Of a stretch of 54,922 nt of DNA, positions 8,927-17,177 are shown piece after piece. Within the stretch, counting starts at the first letter, position 1, and the number at the start of each line of letters is the position of its first letter. The notes below the pieces were generated by a model. The model searched no databases, was not told the DNA's origin, and worked only from the letters and a program-made list of their open reading frames with translations. The DNA is from JBGSZX01 sp964640545. Its GTDB lineage: Bacteria > Bdellovibrionota > UBA2428. The DNA lies in assembly GCA_964640545.1 (NCBI GenBank), contig CAZXHL010000006.1:1-54922 (forward strand), read 5' to 3'. Made by a program: the position numbers and the translations under genes.

Positions 8927-9124
8927 ATGCCTGTAGAACGCAAAAAAACTGAAATTCGCCGCACACACAAAAGAAAGAAACTTGGAGCCAAAGGCAAGCG
9001 CCTTCGCGAAAACCAAGGTACTACGGCTTCTTTTCCTCTTGAAGGCCCCGTTCCTGCATTGCGCTTTGGTCGCCCTTGTGAGGCTGACAGCATTCTAGTT
9101 CCTGAGACTCTTCTTAAAAACTAG
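8927..9124 (+). CDS. Small, very basic protein, 65 aa, unknown
   Basis: A good ribosome binding site (AGAGGAAG, spaced 5 nt) precedes ATG at 8927. The first 30 residues are rich in Lys and Arg (KKTEIRRTHKRKKLGAKGKRLR); the rest is neutral with a PLEGPVPALRFG segment and one Cys. Such composition suggests binding to RNA, DNA or ribosomes. It superficially recalls small ribosomal proteins, but I cannot match it to one. It stands 29 nt before the Rsm22-like rRNA methyltransferase gene, which is at least consistent with a ribosome-related job. Confidence 0.65.
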   Translation: MPVERKKTEIRRTHKRKKLGAKGKRLRENQGTTASFPLEGPVPALRFGRPCEADSILVPETLLKN

Positions 9125-9153
9125 TTTCAATTAGATAAAGCTGTAGAAAATCA

Positions 9154-10245
9154 TTGGCTGATAAAGCAACACCGAATTTTCAAGAAGCTACCAAAAATCT
9201 CTTTCGCCTATTAGATGAAAATGGCGGAAGAGATTTTTTGCATTCGCGCTCGCCTACTCAAAACAGACGCAATCAAAAAAACTTAGAACAACTTCGAAGT
9301 TGGCTGAGCGACGATCGCGGAAAAAGACGCAAAGGCTACATGAATGCGGAAGCTTTCTTCAAAGCTTATCTTTTCTACTACCTCCCACTACATCTCACGG
9401 AAGTTTTTTGGATCAACGAACAATTCCAAAAACGTATGGAAAATTTTTCTACCCGGACCTGGGTTGATATTGGATGTGGGCCAGGCACGGCAAGTCTCTC
9501 CATGGCTTTGTCGATCAAATACGCGAAGAAGAAGGACCCCAAAGAAGTTGTGCTCATGGACCAAAGCAAAAGGGCTTTGGCCTTTGCCAAAGAGGCCCTT
9601 CAAAGCATTTGCCCGAATACAAAAATCACAACAGTCAAAGTCGACCTTAGAAACGTGGTTGAAGCTCGTCGTGAAATCCCTAAACTCAAACAAGGCTGGG
9701 ATGCTGTACTTGTCAGCCACGTCCTCAATGAGTTCGGAAGCGGTCCTCGTTCTCGATCTGTAAAAGAAGACATGCTCGAATTTTTCAGTCGCTCACTAGC
9801 TGGAGACCGCACCAAGTTTTATGTTATTGAGCCGCCGCTCAAAAGCCAATCGATCGATCTCATGCAGATCGGAGACAAGCTCCTTGAAGAAGGCGCCAGC
9901 ATCATCGCCCCCTGTCCGCAGAGCCGCGAAAAATGCCCGATGCTCAAAGATCGAAAAGGTTGGTGTTATGCACAGCCTGATCGAAATGACTTTCGTGCAT
10001 TAGGACTAGGCCAACAAGACAAGGCCATAGAAAAAGGCCTGCGCATCCAACTCACGAATCCTGGCTTTTCCTACCTTGTTTATTTGCCAAGTGGCATGAT
10101 GAAGCTTGAATCGCCCCACCGTATTTCAGTGGCCAATGACCAAGCTCAAACTGGACTCTTCTGTGATGGCGGGAAAATAGTAAAACGGCCACGGAAAGAA
10201 TATTTCCGCGGCCAATGGGTCGACGCTAAAAAAGCTGAGACTTAA
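9154..10245 (+). CDS. Rsm22-like SAM-dependent methyltransferase, 363 aa
   Basis: A Rossmann methyltransferase motif, WVDIGCGPGTAS, lies around residue 105. A Cys-rich stretch, APCPQSREKCPML...GWC, lies around residue 250. This combination is characteristic of the Rsm22/METTL17 family (PF09243), associated with small-subunit ribosome maturation, whose conserved cysteines hold an iron-sulfur cluster. The most upstream start is TTG at 9154 without a strong ribosome binding site; an ATG further in would remove conserved sequence. It is convergent with, and overlaps by 4 nt, the lipoprotein gene ending at 10242. Confidence 0.8.
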   Translation: MADKATPNFQEATKNLFRLLDENGGRDFLHSRSPTQNRRNQKNLEQLRSWLSDDRGKRRKGYMNAEAFFKAYLFYYLPLHLTEVFWINEQFQKRMENFSTRTWVDIGCGPGTASLSMALSIKYAKKKDPKEVVLMDQSKRALAFAKEALQSICPNTKITTVKVDLRNVVEARREIPKLKQGWDAVLVSHVLNEFGSGPRSRSVKEDMLEFFSRSLAGDRTKFYVIEPPLKSQSIDLMQIGDKLLEEGASIIAPCPQSREKCPMLKDRKGWCYAQPDRNDFRALGLGQQDKAIEKGLRIQLTNPGFSYLVYLPSGMMKLESPHRISVANDQAQTGLFCDGGKIVKRPRKEYFRGQWVDAKKAET

Positions 10246-11741
10246 TTTCTCTCGAACGCGCCCATATATCCCATAGTGAGATAGTTATCCGTAGTATTAC
10301 GCTTGCGGCCCTCGAGAGCGTTGATCGTAGATCGCTGAGGCTTGAAGTAAGAGTCACTTTCACGTTTTTGTTTGTCGCCGATCAAAGCGCGAATACGATC
10401 TAGCTCTGCCGTGAAGCTAGAAGCCTCTGGGTTAGCGATGAGCTCCAGCGCTTCCTCGTATCTCTCCGTACGGGCGATCGCCTTTTCGTTATCTTCTTTG
10501 AGCTTCTCAATCTTTTCTTCGTAGCGAGTGATTGCAGTCTGACGACGCTCAATCTCCCTATCTTCACCACGCTCTTCCGCACGCTCCAAACGCTCTCTCT
10601 CGTATTCAAGGCGCTGCTCCTGAACCTTTAGGCTTCCATGAATTCGAAGCTGCTGCGTGCGCGCATCAGAAAGTTTCTCATAAACGCGGGAACGACATTG
10701 AGCTACTAGCTTTTCCGCATGTCCTACTGGCGTATTCGTTCCAGCAAAGAGCGTGTTGTACATGCTTGTCGCACTTTCGCAACCAGGGATACTTTGTAGT
10801 TCTTCATTCACATTTTGGAAAGACTCTTGGAGCTCCCATTTGATCTTGTCGAGCTGATATTTGTTGTCGAGCTCAGCGGTCTTCAAGGAGAACTGTGCAT
10901 TTTCAATTTCTTGATCAATGGCGACTCTGTTCTCGTGAGTTTGGTTGAAGACTTCTTCCAATCGACCTTCTTTGGCAAGTTTTGCAACTTCAGTGATACG
11001 AAGCTTATCAAACATTCCTGCGACATTAGTATTCGGTAACAACTTAGGGACCCAAGTACGCCTGATGTAATCGGCACAGTCGGGGTCTCCCTTGCTGGAT
11101 GCTGCAAACATCGTAGCAAGCAAGGCCGCCATTCTATGTCCGACATCGTATTGTCCACTATAGACACGAAGAGCTCCTGCTCCTGACGTAAATTTAACGG
11201 CGTGTTGGTAAACCTCAGACCCACCAGCCATGGCTCTTACTTCATCTTCGGAAACTCCGGGAGCTGAACCATTTAACCAAGGAGCCAAAGTGTCAGCGTC
11301 AGCTTCTACCGAAGTCGCATAGTCCACAATCCATTGCTGGTATCCGCCAGCAAGAGGAATCGCTCGCCAAGTAGGAACCATATAGCTTCCAGAAAAGGTT
11401 CCGTACTGAGGATTTTCAATCCGAGACAGAACATCTTGGGCAGAAAACCCATTTCCCATATCAATCCGAAGCAAACTTGCGGAGCCACAGCCCGCTCTTG
11501 CCTCGGAATAAGTTGGAGTGAGTCCACGAGCATCAGCATGACCACCGTTGGCTAAGGCCCCGATACGTTCGTCTTTGCGAACTTCACCGCGCCCACTTGG
11601 CCCACCATCACCATCTGGTCCTGACGGCACCCTTTCGGATGCCGGGCTTCGCCCTGCATCCACATCACTTGATGCCGTAAACAACTTCGAAGAACAAGCG
11701 CTTATACCAAAAGCCATGAGAGAAAAAGAAAGGAGTTTCAT
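10242..11741 (-). CDS. Large predicted lipoprotein with C-terminal coiled coil, about 499 aa, unknown
   Basis: The signal MKLLSFSLMAFGISACSS ends in a lipobox (ISAC). A low-complexity Gly/Ser/Pro/Asp linker follows. The middle part (about 80-240) looks globular. From about 290 to 430 the chain is charged and helical, with runs such as EYERERLERAEERGED that predict a long coiled coil. An in-frame ATG at 11759 adds six residues; the one at 11741 directly begins the signal peptide. I do not recognise the family. A cell-envelope structural or tethering role is possible but unproven. Confidence 0.75.
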   Translation of the reverse strand: MKLLSFSLMAFGISACSSKLFTASSDVDAGRSPASERVPSGPDGDGGPSGRGEVRKDERIGALANGGHADARGLTPTYSEARAGCGSASLLRIDMGNGFSAQDVLSRIENPQYGTFSGSYMVPTWRAIPLAGGYQQWIVDYATSVEADADTLAPWLNGSAPGVSEDEVRAMAGGSEVYQHAVKFTSGAGALRVYSGQYDVGHRMAALLATMFAASSKGDPDCADYIRRTWVPKLLPNTNVAGMFDKLRITEVAKLAKEGRLEEVFNQTHENRVAIDQEIENAQFSLKTAELDNKYQLDKIKWELQESFQNVNEELQSIPGCESATSMYNTLFAGTNTPVGHAEKLVAQCRSRVYEKLSDARTQQLRIHGSLKVQEQRLEYERERLERAEERGEDREIERRQTAITRYEEKIEKLKEDNEKAIARTERYEEALELIANPEASSFTAELDRIRALIGDKQKRESDSYFKPQRSTINALEGRKRNTTDNYLTMGYMGAFERN

Positions 11742-11874
11742 AGGAGATACCCGTATCATGACCCTAGTTTACAGCAGGCTCTCAAAGCATGCGAAATCTA
11801 TTCTTTGACACTTTTGACTGCTTTTCCCGGCAGAAACTTGACGCTTCCATGAAAGTACAGTGATTTGTAAGGAT

Positions 11875-12699
11875 ATGCCTGGAATCATGGACTCGATCGT
11901 TCTTGGAATCGTTGAAGGACTGACCGAGTTCTTACCGGTTTCTTCAACAGGCCACCTCATTCTTACGAGTCACCTATTAAAACTTCAATCAAGTGGTGCC
12001 TTCGAGATGATCATTCAGGCTGGGGCTATTTTCGCCGTGATTTGGCACTACCGCTCATCTTTCTTCGCCTCCATCAAACCCGCACTAACTTTCAAGGGAC
12101 CATCCTTCGATGCCTGGCTTAAAGTCTTCATAGCCTTTGTTCCCGCAGCTATTGTTGGGTTACTGTTTGCAAAAGTGATTAAGGCCTACTTGTTTGGAGT
12201 AGGTCCGGTCGTAGGTGCCTTGGTCATTGGCGGTATTGCGATGATCATCATCGAAAGACTTCTACCCAATACCAGAGATAAGAATGCTCCAGAAGAAGCC
12301 TTAGATATCGAAACCCTAGGAGCCATGCTCAGCTACAAGCAAGCATTAGGTATCGGAATTTTTCAATGCTTTGCCCTATGGCCAGGAACCTCTCGCTCCA
12401 TGTCGACCATTCTTGGCGGACGCATCCTAGGGCTCAACACGAGGCAAGCGACCGAATTCTCTTTTTGGCTAGCCATCCCAACACTACTCGCCGCAAGTGC
12501 TTATGACCTGTTCAAACATTCTTCTGAATTTTTGGGAAGTGCCTCTTTAGCTCCATTACTCGTAGGAATTGTTGTATCGTTTGTTAGCGCCTTGATCGTC
12601 ATCAGAATCTTCTTGGGTTTCGTCAAGAAACACTCTCTTGAGGTCTTTGGCTGGTACAGAATTGCCATAGGAGCGCTACTCTACTTTTTCCTCATATAA
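11875..12699 (+). CDS. uppP: Undecaprenyl-diphosphate phosphatase UppP (BacA), 275 aa
   Basis: Both family signatures are present: GIVEGLTEFLPVSSTGHL near the N terminus and WPGTSRSMSTILGGRILG around residue 172. Multiple hydrophobic segments fit the polytopic inner-membrane enzyme. It dephosphorylates undecaprenyl pyrophosphate and so recycles the lipid carrier for peptidoglycan and other envelope polymers; overexpression is known to confer bacitracin resistance. The start is uncertain: ATG at 11875 gives the usual distance to the first motif, GTG at 11860 or ATG at 11887 are alternatives. It is divergent from the large lipoprotein gene. Confidence 0.93.
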   Translation: MPGIMDSIVLGIVEGLTEFLPVSSTGHLILTSHLLKLQSSGAFEMIIQAGAIFAVIWHYRSSFFASIKPALTFKGPSFDAWLKVFIAFVPAAIVGLLFAKVIKAYLFGVGPVVGALVIGGIAMIIIERLLPNTRDKNAPEEALDIETLGAMLSYKQALGIGIFQCFALWPGTSRSMSTILGGRILGLNTRQATEFSFWLAIPTLLAASAYDLFKHSSEFLGSASLAPLLVGIVVSFVSALIVIRIFLGFVKKHSLEVFGWYRIAIGALLYFFLI

Positions 12700-12792
12700 C
12701 CTCCTTATCGCCCCCCTTAGTTAACGAGAACTCACAACACCATGCTTCATAAAAAGGCCTATCCAATCCGGCAAAAGAGCCCTATAACTTAG

Positions 12793-12809
12793 TCAGAATT
12801 TGAATCTGA
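12793..12809. promoter_or_regulatory. Imperfect dyad upstream of the superoxide dismutase gene
   Basis: TCAGAATTTGAATCTGA has five perfectly paired outer bases and one further pair, centred about 43 bp upstream of the sod start codon. It lies in the 144 bp gap after uppP, where a promoter for sod is expected. It could be an operator for a metal- or redox-responsive regulator, but the sequence does not match a box I recognise. No convincing -35/-10 pair could be fixed beside it. Confidence 0.25.
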
Positions 12810-12843
12810 AATGATTATTTTTTCACTATAGAAAGGAGGCTTT

Positions 12844-13452
12844 ATGCCTTTTGAATTACCTAAACTCCCTTACGAATACACCGCTCTCGAGCCACACATC
12901 GACGCTCAGACCATGGAGATCCATTACTCCAAACACCACAACGCTTACGTGAGTAAACTCAACGAAGCTCTTAGTGGATCTGAATGGACTGGAAAGTCTA
13001 TTGAAGAACTCATGGGAATGATGTCCAAACTGCCTGCTAGCATTCGTAACAACGGCGGTGGTCACTACAACCATTCTCTATTCTGGTCAGTCATGTCCCC
13101 CAAAGGTGGCGGCAAACCAAGCGGTGATCTTGCACAAGCCATCGATACAGCTTTCGGAAGCTTTGATGCTTTCAAAGAAACTTTTGGAACAGCTGCAGCG
13201 ACTCGCTTTGGTTCAGGTTGGGCTTGGCTCATTGTGAACGGTAGTGGCAAGCTTGAAGTGACGTCTTCTCCAAACCAAGACAACCCGCTCATGGACATTG
13301 CGGACGTTAAAGGAACTCCAGTTCTTGGTCTTGATGTTTGGGAACACGCCTATTACCTCAAGTACCAAAACAAGCGCCCTGACTACGTTGGAGCTTGGTG
13401 GAACGTTGTTAACTGGGATGAAGTTTCTAAGCGTTTTGCTTCTGCAAAATAA
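12844..13452 (+). CDS. Superoxide dismutase, Fe/Mn family with Mn-type signature, 202 aa
   Basis: All four metal ligands are visible: H27 (MEIHYSKHH), H77 (GGGHYNHSLFW), D164 and H168 (DVWEHAYY). The residues that usually separate the two metal classes point to manganese: Gly73 in GGHYNH, and Gln145 in SSPNQDNPL. Fe enzymes carry Gln and Ala at these places. It converts superoxide to peroxide and oxygen. No signal peptide is present, so it is cytoplasmic. A very strong ribosome binding site (AAAGGAGG) suggests high expression. A rhodanese gene follows after 23 nt. Confidence 0.95.
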   Translation: MPFELPKLPYEYTALEPHIDAQTMEIHYSKHHNAYVSKLNEALSGSEWTGKSIEELMGMMSKLPASIRNNGGGHYNHSLFWSVMSPKGGGKPSGDLAQAIDTAFGSFDAFKETFGTAAATRFGSGWAWLIVNGSGKLEVTSSPNQDNPLMDIADVKGTPVLGLDVWEHAYYLKYQNKRPDYVGAWWNVVNWDEVSKRFASAK

Positions 13453-13475
13453 TTTAAGAAACGGAGAACGAGATT

Positions 13476-13808
13476 ATGTTTGATAATGTGACAACCAATC
13501 CAGACGGAGCCCCTGAAATTACAATTGCGGAGTTCAAATCCAAATTGAAGCAAGGTGGTTTCCATATCATCGACGTCCGTCGCCCCGACGAATACACTGG
13601 GGAACTAGGGCATGTCGAAGGATCTCGATTGGTCACATTGGAAACTGATTTTGAAAATACGCTGCCTACGCTCAACAGAGACGAAACTTACGTTTTCGTT
13701 TGTCGCTCTGGCAAACGTTCTACGAACGCAACTCTCTTTGCGATGCAGGCAGGCTTCAAGAAGGTCTACAATCTTGAAGGCGGAATGATCGCCTGGAACG
13801 AAGGCTGA
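13476..13808 (+). CDS. Single-domain rhodanese-like protein, 110 aa
   Basis: The chain contains the rhodanese features ITIAEFKSKL, IDVRRPDEY and the active-site loop VCRSGKRST with its catalytic Cys, followed by YNLEGGMIAW. Single-domain rhodaneses move sulfane sulfur or act as sulfur relays in the cytoplasm. It lies 23 nt after the superoxide dismutase gene with its own ribosome binding site, so the two are likely co-transcribed in oxidative stress defence. A strong bidirectional terminator follows at 13866. Confidence 0.93.
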   Translation: MFDNVTTNPDGAPEITIAEFKSKLKQGGFHIIDVRRPDEYTGELGHVEGSRLVTLETDFENTLPTLNRDETYVFVCRSGKRSTNATLFAMQAGFKKVYNLEGGMIAWNEG

Positions 13809-13865
13809 TATTTAGTTCAAACTAGCATTTACTGGCCCTTGCTCAAATCCAAATATCGACAATAA

Positions 13866-13901
13866 AAAAGGCCGCCTCCTGATTAGGGAGGCGGCCTTTT
13901 T
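13866..13901. terminator. Bidirectional intrinsic terminator between convergent genes
   Basis: A perfect GC-rich stem (GGCCGCCTCC with GGAGGCGGCC, seven-base loop) is flanked by A5-6 on one side and T5 on the other. It can end transcription of the sod-rhodanese pair on the plus strand and of the exported-protein gene (stop at 13951) on the minus strand. Unlike three other convergent gaps in this window it does not use the long palindromic element. Confidence 0.93.
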
Positions 13902-13950
13902 ACTGAGCAGGACAAATTTAGCAGAACTAAATGCCTTCGAGCTTTAAGAA

Positions 13951-14685
13951 TTAAAGCTCAACCACCTGGTTCATACTTCCACCGTTCAAAGATCTTACGT
14001 GAATCAAGTAACGACCTTTCATGCTGCTTGGAAGCTGAATCTCTTCAGAGAAAGCCTGACCTCTATCACGGTCGTTAACTACATTGGGATCACAACCTTC
14101 TGGAAATTCAACCAAAGGAAGAACAACAACAACGTTGCCTGGCTCTTCGATCATCTGAACTTTTTGAAGTTTGGCACATGCCTTTGGAAGTCTTCCTTCA
14201 AGCACGAATCCACGATCACCCTTGCGGATCAAACCAAAAACGTTTGCGTAAACAAAGTCATCAGAAGAATCTACAGGTGCGATTGAAACAGGCATAAGTT
14301 GCTGATCCGCCTTGTTGTTGACTTGAACGTGGTAAGAACCAGCTTTCAACAAGCCCAAAGAAACCACCTCAGTGAATGGAGTGTAGAGCATCAAGCAAGG
14401 ACGGTTGGAGTGAAAAAATGAAGTCACTTCAACATCAATAGTTTTTGTTTCGTCATTCACAAGAGCATCAACTCGGCCCACTTGGTAGCAAGTGTTTGGA
14501 TAGGCTCCAGTGATCACAACCTGAGCATTGTCGTTATTATCAAATCCTTTTGGTACAAAAATTCCATTGATAGGTGCCGCAACTTCTTCAACAGCATTGG
14601 AATCATCCCAGTCGCTAGCGCTTGCTGCAAAAGTTAAAAGTACCGCAGGGACAAGAAATAAATTTTTCCAATTTAAACGTTTCAT
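13951..14685 (-). CDS. Exported protein of unknown function, 244 aa
   Basis: The start at 14685 is set by a good ribosome binding site (AAAGGAG, spaced 6 nt) and opens a clean signal peptide, MKRLNWKNLFLVPAVLLTFA with an ASA cleavage site. An upstream in-frame ATG at 14721 would bury the signal. The mature protein has two similar halves, each with a VTGAYPNTCYQVGRV- or EGRLPKACAKLQKV-like strand followed by an HVQV/HVRS ending. This suggests two related beta domains in the periplasm or outer membrane. I do not recognise a named family. Confidence 0.8.
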   Translation of the reverse strand: MKRLNWKNLFLVPAVLLTFAASASDWDDSNAVEEVAAPINGIFVPKGFDNNDNAQVVITGAYPNTCYQVGRVDALVNDETKTIDVEVTSFFHSNRPCLMLYTPFTEVVSLGLLKAGSYHVQVNNKADQQLMPVSIAPVDSSDDFVYANVFGLIRKGDRGFVLEGRLPKACAKLQKVQMIEEPGNVVVVLPLVEFPEGCDPNVVNDRDRGQAFSEEIQLPSSMKGRYLIHVRSLNGGSMNQVVEL

Positions 14686-14919
14686 AAAATCTCCTTTTTC
14701 CGGCTTCACTTCCGACATCATGTCGCTTTAGCAGGTCCCGGAATATGACCTCAATATAGGCGGCTAGTAGCTATGCCAATATGATGGCGGTCATGTTGCA
14801 CAGGAATTAGCCTCAACACCAGCAAAACAAACAACGCATAGCATTAAGACGCTGTATTCACGTACAACAACCCCATCAAAAACCTTTATTCAGAGGCAAA
14901 ATCCTCCTAAAAGTTCGCA

Positions 14920-15600
14920 ATGCAACACAATCCAGCGCGCTGCCCCGTTTGTAGAGAAGGACTCGGTGGCTTTTTTTGTGTCCTCGACCCTGAACACATC
15001 AACGACATTGATCGCAGTAAAACCACAAAATCCTTCCGCACCGGCGAAGTGGTTTTTGAAAGAGGCGATTCTCCTCAGGGTTTGTTCTGCATTGTAGATG
15101 GCCTCATCAAAGTTGAAACGGAACAAGAAGAGGGGAAGTCACACATTCTACGACTAGCCGGACCAGGCGAGAGCATTGGTTACCGCGCACTTTTTGGACG
15201 AAGGCGATATGAGGCGAGAGCCGTTGCCCACGAAGACTCCAAAGTCCACTTCATTCCACGCTCCACAATTGACGATCTGATGATCAAACAACCACAGCTT
15301 TCCCTAAAATTTTTAGAGCTGCTATCCGAAGACATCAAACAAGCTGAAGAGAGACTTTGCGCGGCAACTGACAAAGATAGTGCTTCGAGAATTGCGGAAA
15401 CGATTCTTTTTTTAGACTCGAACTACACTCCCGATAAACCATGGACCCGCAAAGACATCGCAGACTGGGCGGGAACAACTCCTGAGACGGTCATGAGACA
15501 GCTGACTCAGCTGGAAAACCAAGGAATGATCGCAAGTGAAGGCCGGAGAATTTTGATTACTGATCCATCATCCTTGAATCAAGTCGCCCAAACGCTCTAA
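14920..15600 (+). CDS. Crp/Fnr-family transcription regulator, Fnr-like, 226 aa
   Basis: A cyclic-nucleotide-binding-type beta roll (about 35-125) is followed by a dimer helix and a Crp-type winged helix, with recognition helix TPETVMRQLTQLENQG. The N terminus has three Cys (C8, C11, C20) and another occurs in GLFCIVDG, so an oxygen-sensing Fe-S cluster as in FNR is possible. The C-x2-C-x8-C spacing is not the classic one. The recognition helix keeps Glu and Arg of the FNR pattern E-x2-S-R but has Met for Ser. A palindromic element begins 7 nt after its stop. Confidence 0.88.
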   Translation: MQHNPARCPVCREGLGGFFCVLDPEHINDIDRSKTTKSFRTGEVVFERGDSPQGLFCIVDGLIKVETEQEEGKSHILRLAGPGESIGYRALFGRRRYEARAVAHEDSKVHFIPRSTIDDLMIKQPQLSLKFLELLSEDIKQAEERLCAATDKDSASRIAETILFLDSNYTPDKPWTRKDIADWAGTTPETVMRQLTQLENQGMIASEGRRILITDPSSLNQVAQTL

Positions 15601-15607
15601 ACTGGAA

Positions 15608-15826
15608 CTGTGCGCGCTTAAGTGTTGTAGGGGCGTATCTGGTCTCAGAGGCCTTTCTAAGTCATTTTAAATATTTAGGTTCAGTCGAAGGACTATGGGG
15701 TGAATTGCTGGCGCCAGCCAGCAAGAGGGGAGTGGCACTCCCCTTGTCCTGAGTAATGAATCTAAATATTTAAAATGACTTAGAAAAGCCACTAAACACG
15801 ATCTTGCAACACTTAAGCGCGCACAG
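15608..15826 (+). repeat. Palindromic intergenic element, copy R2 (complete, 219 bp)
   Basis: The outer stem pairs 15608-15629 with 15805-15826 (ends CTGTGCGCGC and GCGCGCACAG). After an asymmetric internal loop, an inner stem pairs 15650-15678 with 15762-15790, 28 of 29 bases matching. The core from 15689 to 15755 contains GGACTATGGGGTGAA, hairpin TTGCTGGC/GCCAGCAA (15705-15724), hairpin AGGGGAGT/ACTCCCCT (15726-15744) and TTGTCCTGAGTAA. GGAC can pair with GTCC to close the core. The element fills the gap between the convergent Fnr-like gene (stop at 15600) and ctpA (stop at 15840). Copies R3 and R4 are in the opposite core orientation. Confidence 0.93.
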
Positions 15827-15839
15827 TCTAAACTTGAGC

Positions 15840-17147
15840 CTAAGTTCCCTTAGTCCCACTAGGCGCTTTAGAGAACTTGATCAGCTTTAACAAGCCGCGA
15901 GCCTCCAAAACCATAGAATCATTTTGAATCTTCTCTTGGAATTTAGAAACTTTTTTCTTTTCAGCTTCAGGCTCTTTGGCATTGTCCAAGTGTCCTTCGA
16001 GGTCGGCTTCACTTCGGGAATAAAGAGAGGCTTTGAGCTTTTTTGCTGTCTCTTCATCGAGAGGAAGAAGTGGGTAGTCAGGCTCAATGCCCTTAGCCTG
16101 AATCGATCGCCCTTTGGGCGTGAAGTATTGCGCAACAGTCACCTTCAAACCTGATCCGTCTCCGAGAGGTAAAACGGTTTGCACCGACCCCTTACCAAAG
16201 CTTTTTTGTCCCGCAATGATCGCTCGTCCCATATCTTGCAATGCACCCGCAACGATTTCACTCGCGGAAGCACTACCACCATCAATCAACACAACTAGCG
16301 GCAGGTCTGTGACCTTGTTACCCTCTTGAGCGAATAGTTTTTCTTGCGCCTTCGTGGAGCGTCCTTTGGTATAGACTACCAAGCCCTTATCATTAAAAAG
16401 GTTTACGACTTGAACGGCTTGCAAGAGGAGCCCTCCAGGATTCCCTCGAAGGTCGAGAATGATGCCTTTGATGTTTGAATTTGTCTTATGTTTTCTAATC
16501 AATTCAGCAAGGTCTTGCCCTGTGCTTTCGGAGAACGATGCGATTCTTGTGTAAAGAGTGTCCTCCTTGATCACAACTCCACGAACAGACCTCATTTTAA
16601 TGATTTCACGAGTAACATCTAACTCTATCGTTTTGCTATCACGCCCAATAGTGACTTTAATTTTCGAACCAGGGTCACCCCTCATCAATGAAACTGCTTC
16701 AGGCAAAGACATTTTCTTCGTGGAATGCTTTCCAATTTTTAAAATTACATCTCCAGCCAGAATCCCAGCCTTGTCGGCAGGAGTTCCCTCGATGGGAGAA
16801 ACAACTGTGATGTAATTTTCATCAATGCTGACTTCAACCCCTAGCCCACCGAACTTTCCAGAAGTTTCATCTTGCATTTCGCTGAAGATTTTCTTTTCTA
16901 GATATGCCGAATGCGGATCAAGATCTCGAAGCATTCCCTTGATGGCGCCTTCAATGATTTCTTCTTGAGAAACGTCGTGCACATAGTTTTCTTCGAGGTA
17001 TTGAAGAATCTTCGCAAATTTTTCTAGCGATGGGTAATCAACCTTTGCGGAAGCCTGAAAAGAGAAAGCCCCCAGCACTCCTCCGCACACAACTGATAGC
17101 AAGAGCTTCTTGGGGGATCGTAAGGAGTGAAACTTGGATTGGTTCAT
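15840..17147 (-). CDS. ctpA: S41-family carboxy-terminal processing protease (CtpA), 435 aa
   Basis: A signal peptide ending QASA at residue 34 exports the enzyme to the periplasm. A PDZ domain (about 98-180) includes GGLGVEVS and GILAGDVILKIG. The protease domain has LDLRGNPGGLL, the catalytic Ser region GSASASEIVAGALQD (292-296) and the general-base Lys319 in SFGKGSVQ. Such proteases trim or degrade periplasmic and outer-membrane proteins, including peptidoglycan hydrolases. It is the last gene of the ftsE-ftsX-envC-like-ctpA operon, 30 nt after the EnvC-like gene, which makes a role in controlling division hydrolases attractive. That role is inference. Confidence 0.93.
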   Translation of the reverse strand: MNQSKFHSLRSPKKLLLSVVCGGVLGAFSFQASAKVDYPSLEKFAKILQYLEENYVHDVSQEEIIEGAIKGMLRDLDPHSAYLEKKIFSEMQDETSGKFGGLGVEVSIDENYITVVSPIEGTPADKAGILAGDVILKIGKHSTKKMSLPEAVSLMRGDPGSKIKVTIGRDSKTIELDVTREIIKMRSVRGVVIKEDTLYTRIASFSESTGQDLAELIRKHKTNSNIKGIILDLRGNPGGLLLQAVQVVNLFNDKGLVVYTKGRSTKAQEKLFAQEGNKVTDLPLVVLIDGGSASASEIVAGALQDMGRAIIAGQKSFGKGSVQTVLPLGDGSGLKVTVAQYFTPKGRSIQAKGIEPDYPLLPLDEETAKKLKASLYSRSEADLEGHLDNAKEPEAEKKKVSKFQEKIQNDSMVLEARGLLKLIKFSKAPSGTKGT

Positions 17148-17177
17148 AGAATCATTCTATGGCCGATGTAGAAAGGT

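Noticed and set aside
15608..15826. Integron attC site or CRISPR repeat as an explanation of the palindromic elements
   Set aside because: The flanking genes are ordinary housekeeping genes, the RYYYAAC/GTTRRRY ends of attC are missing, and copies are over 10 kb apart without spacers.
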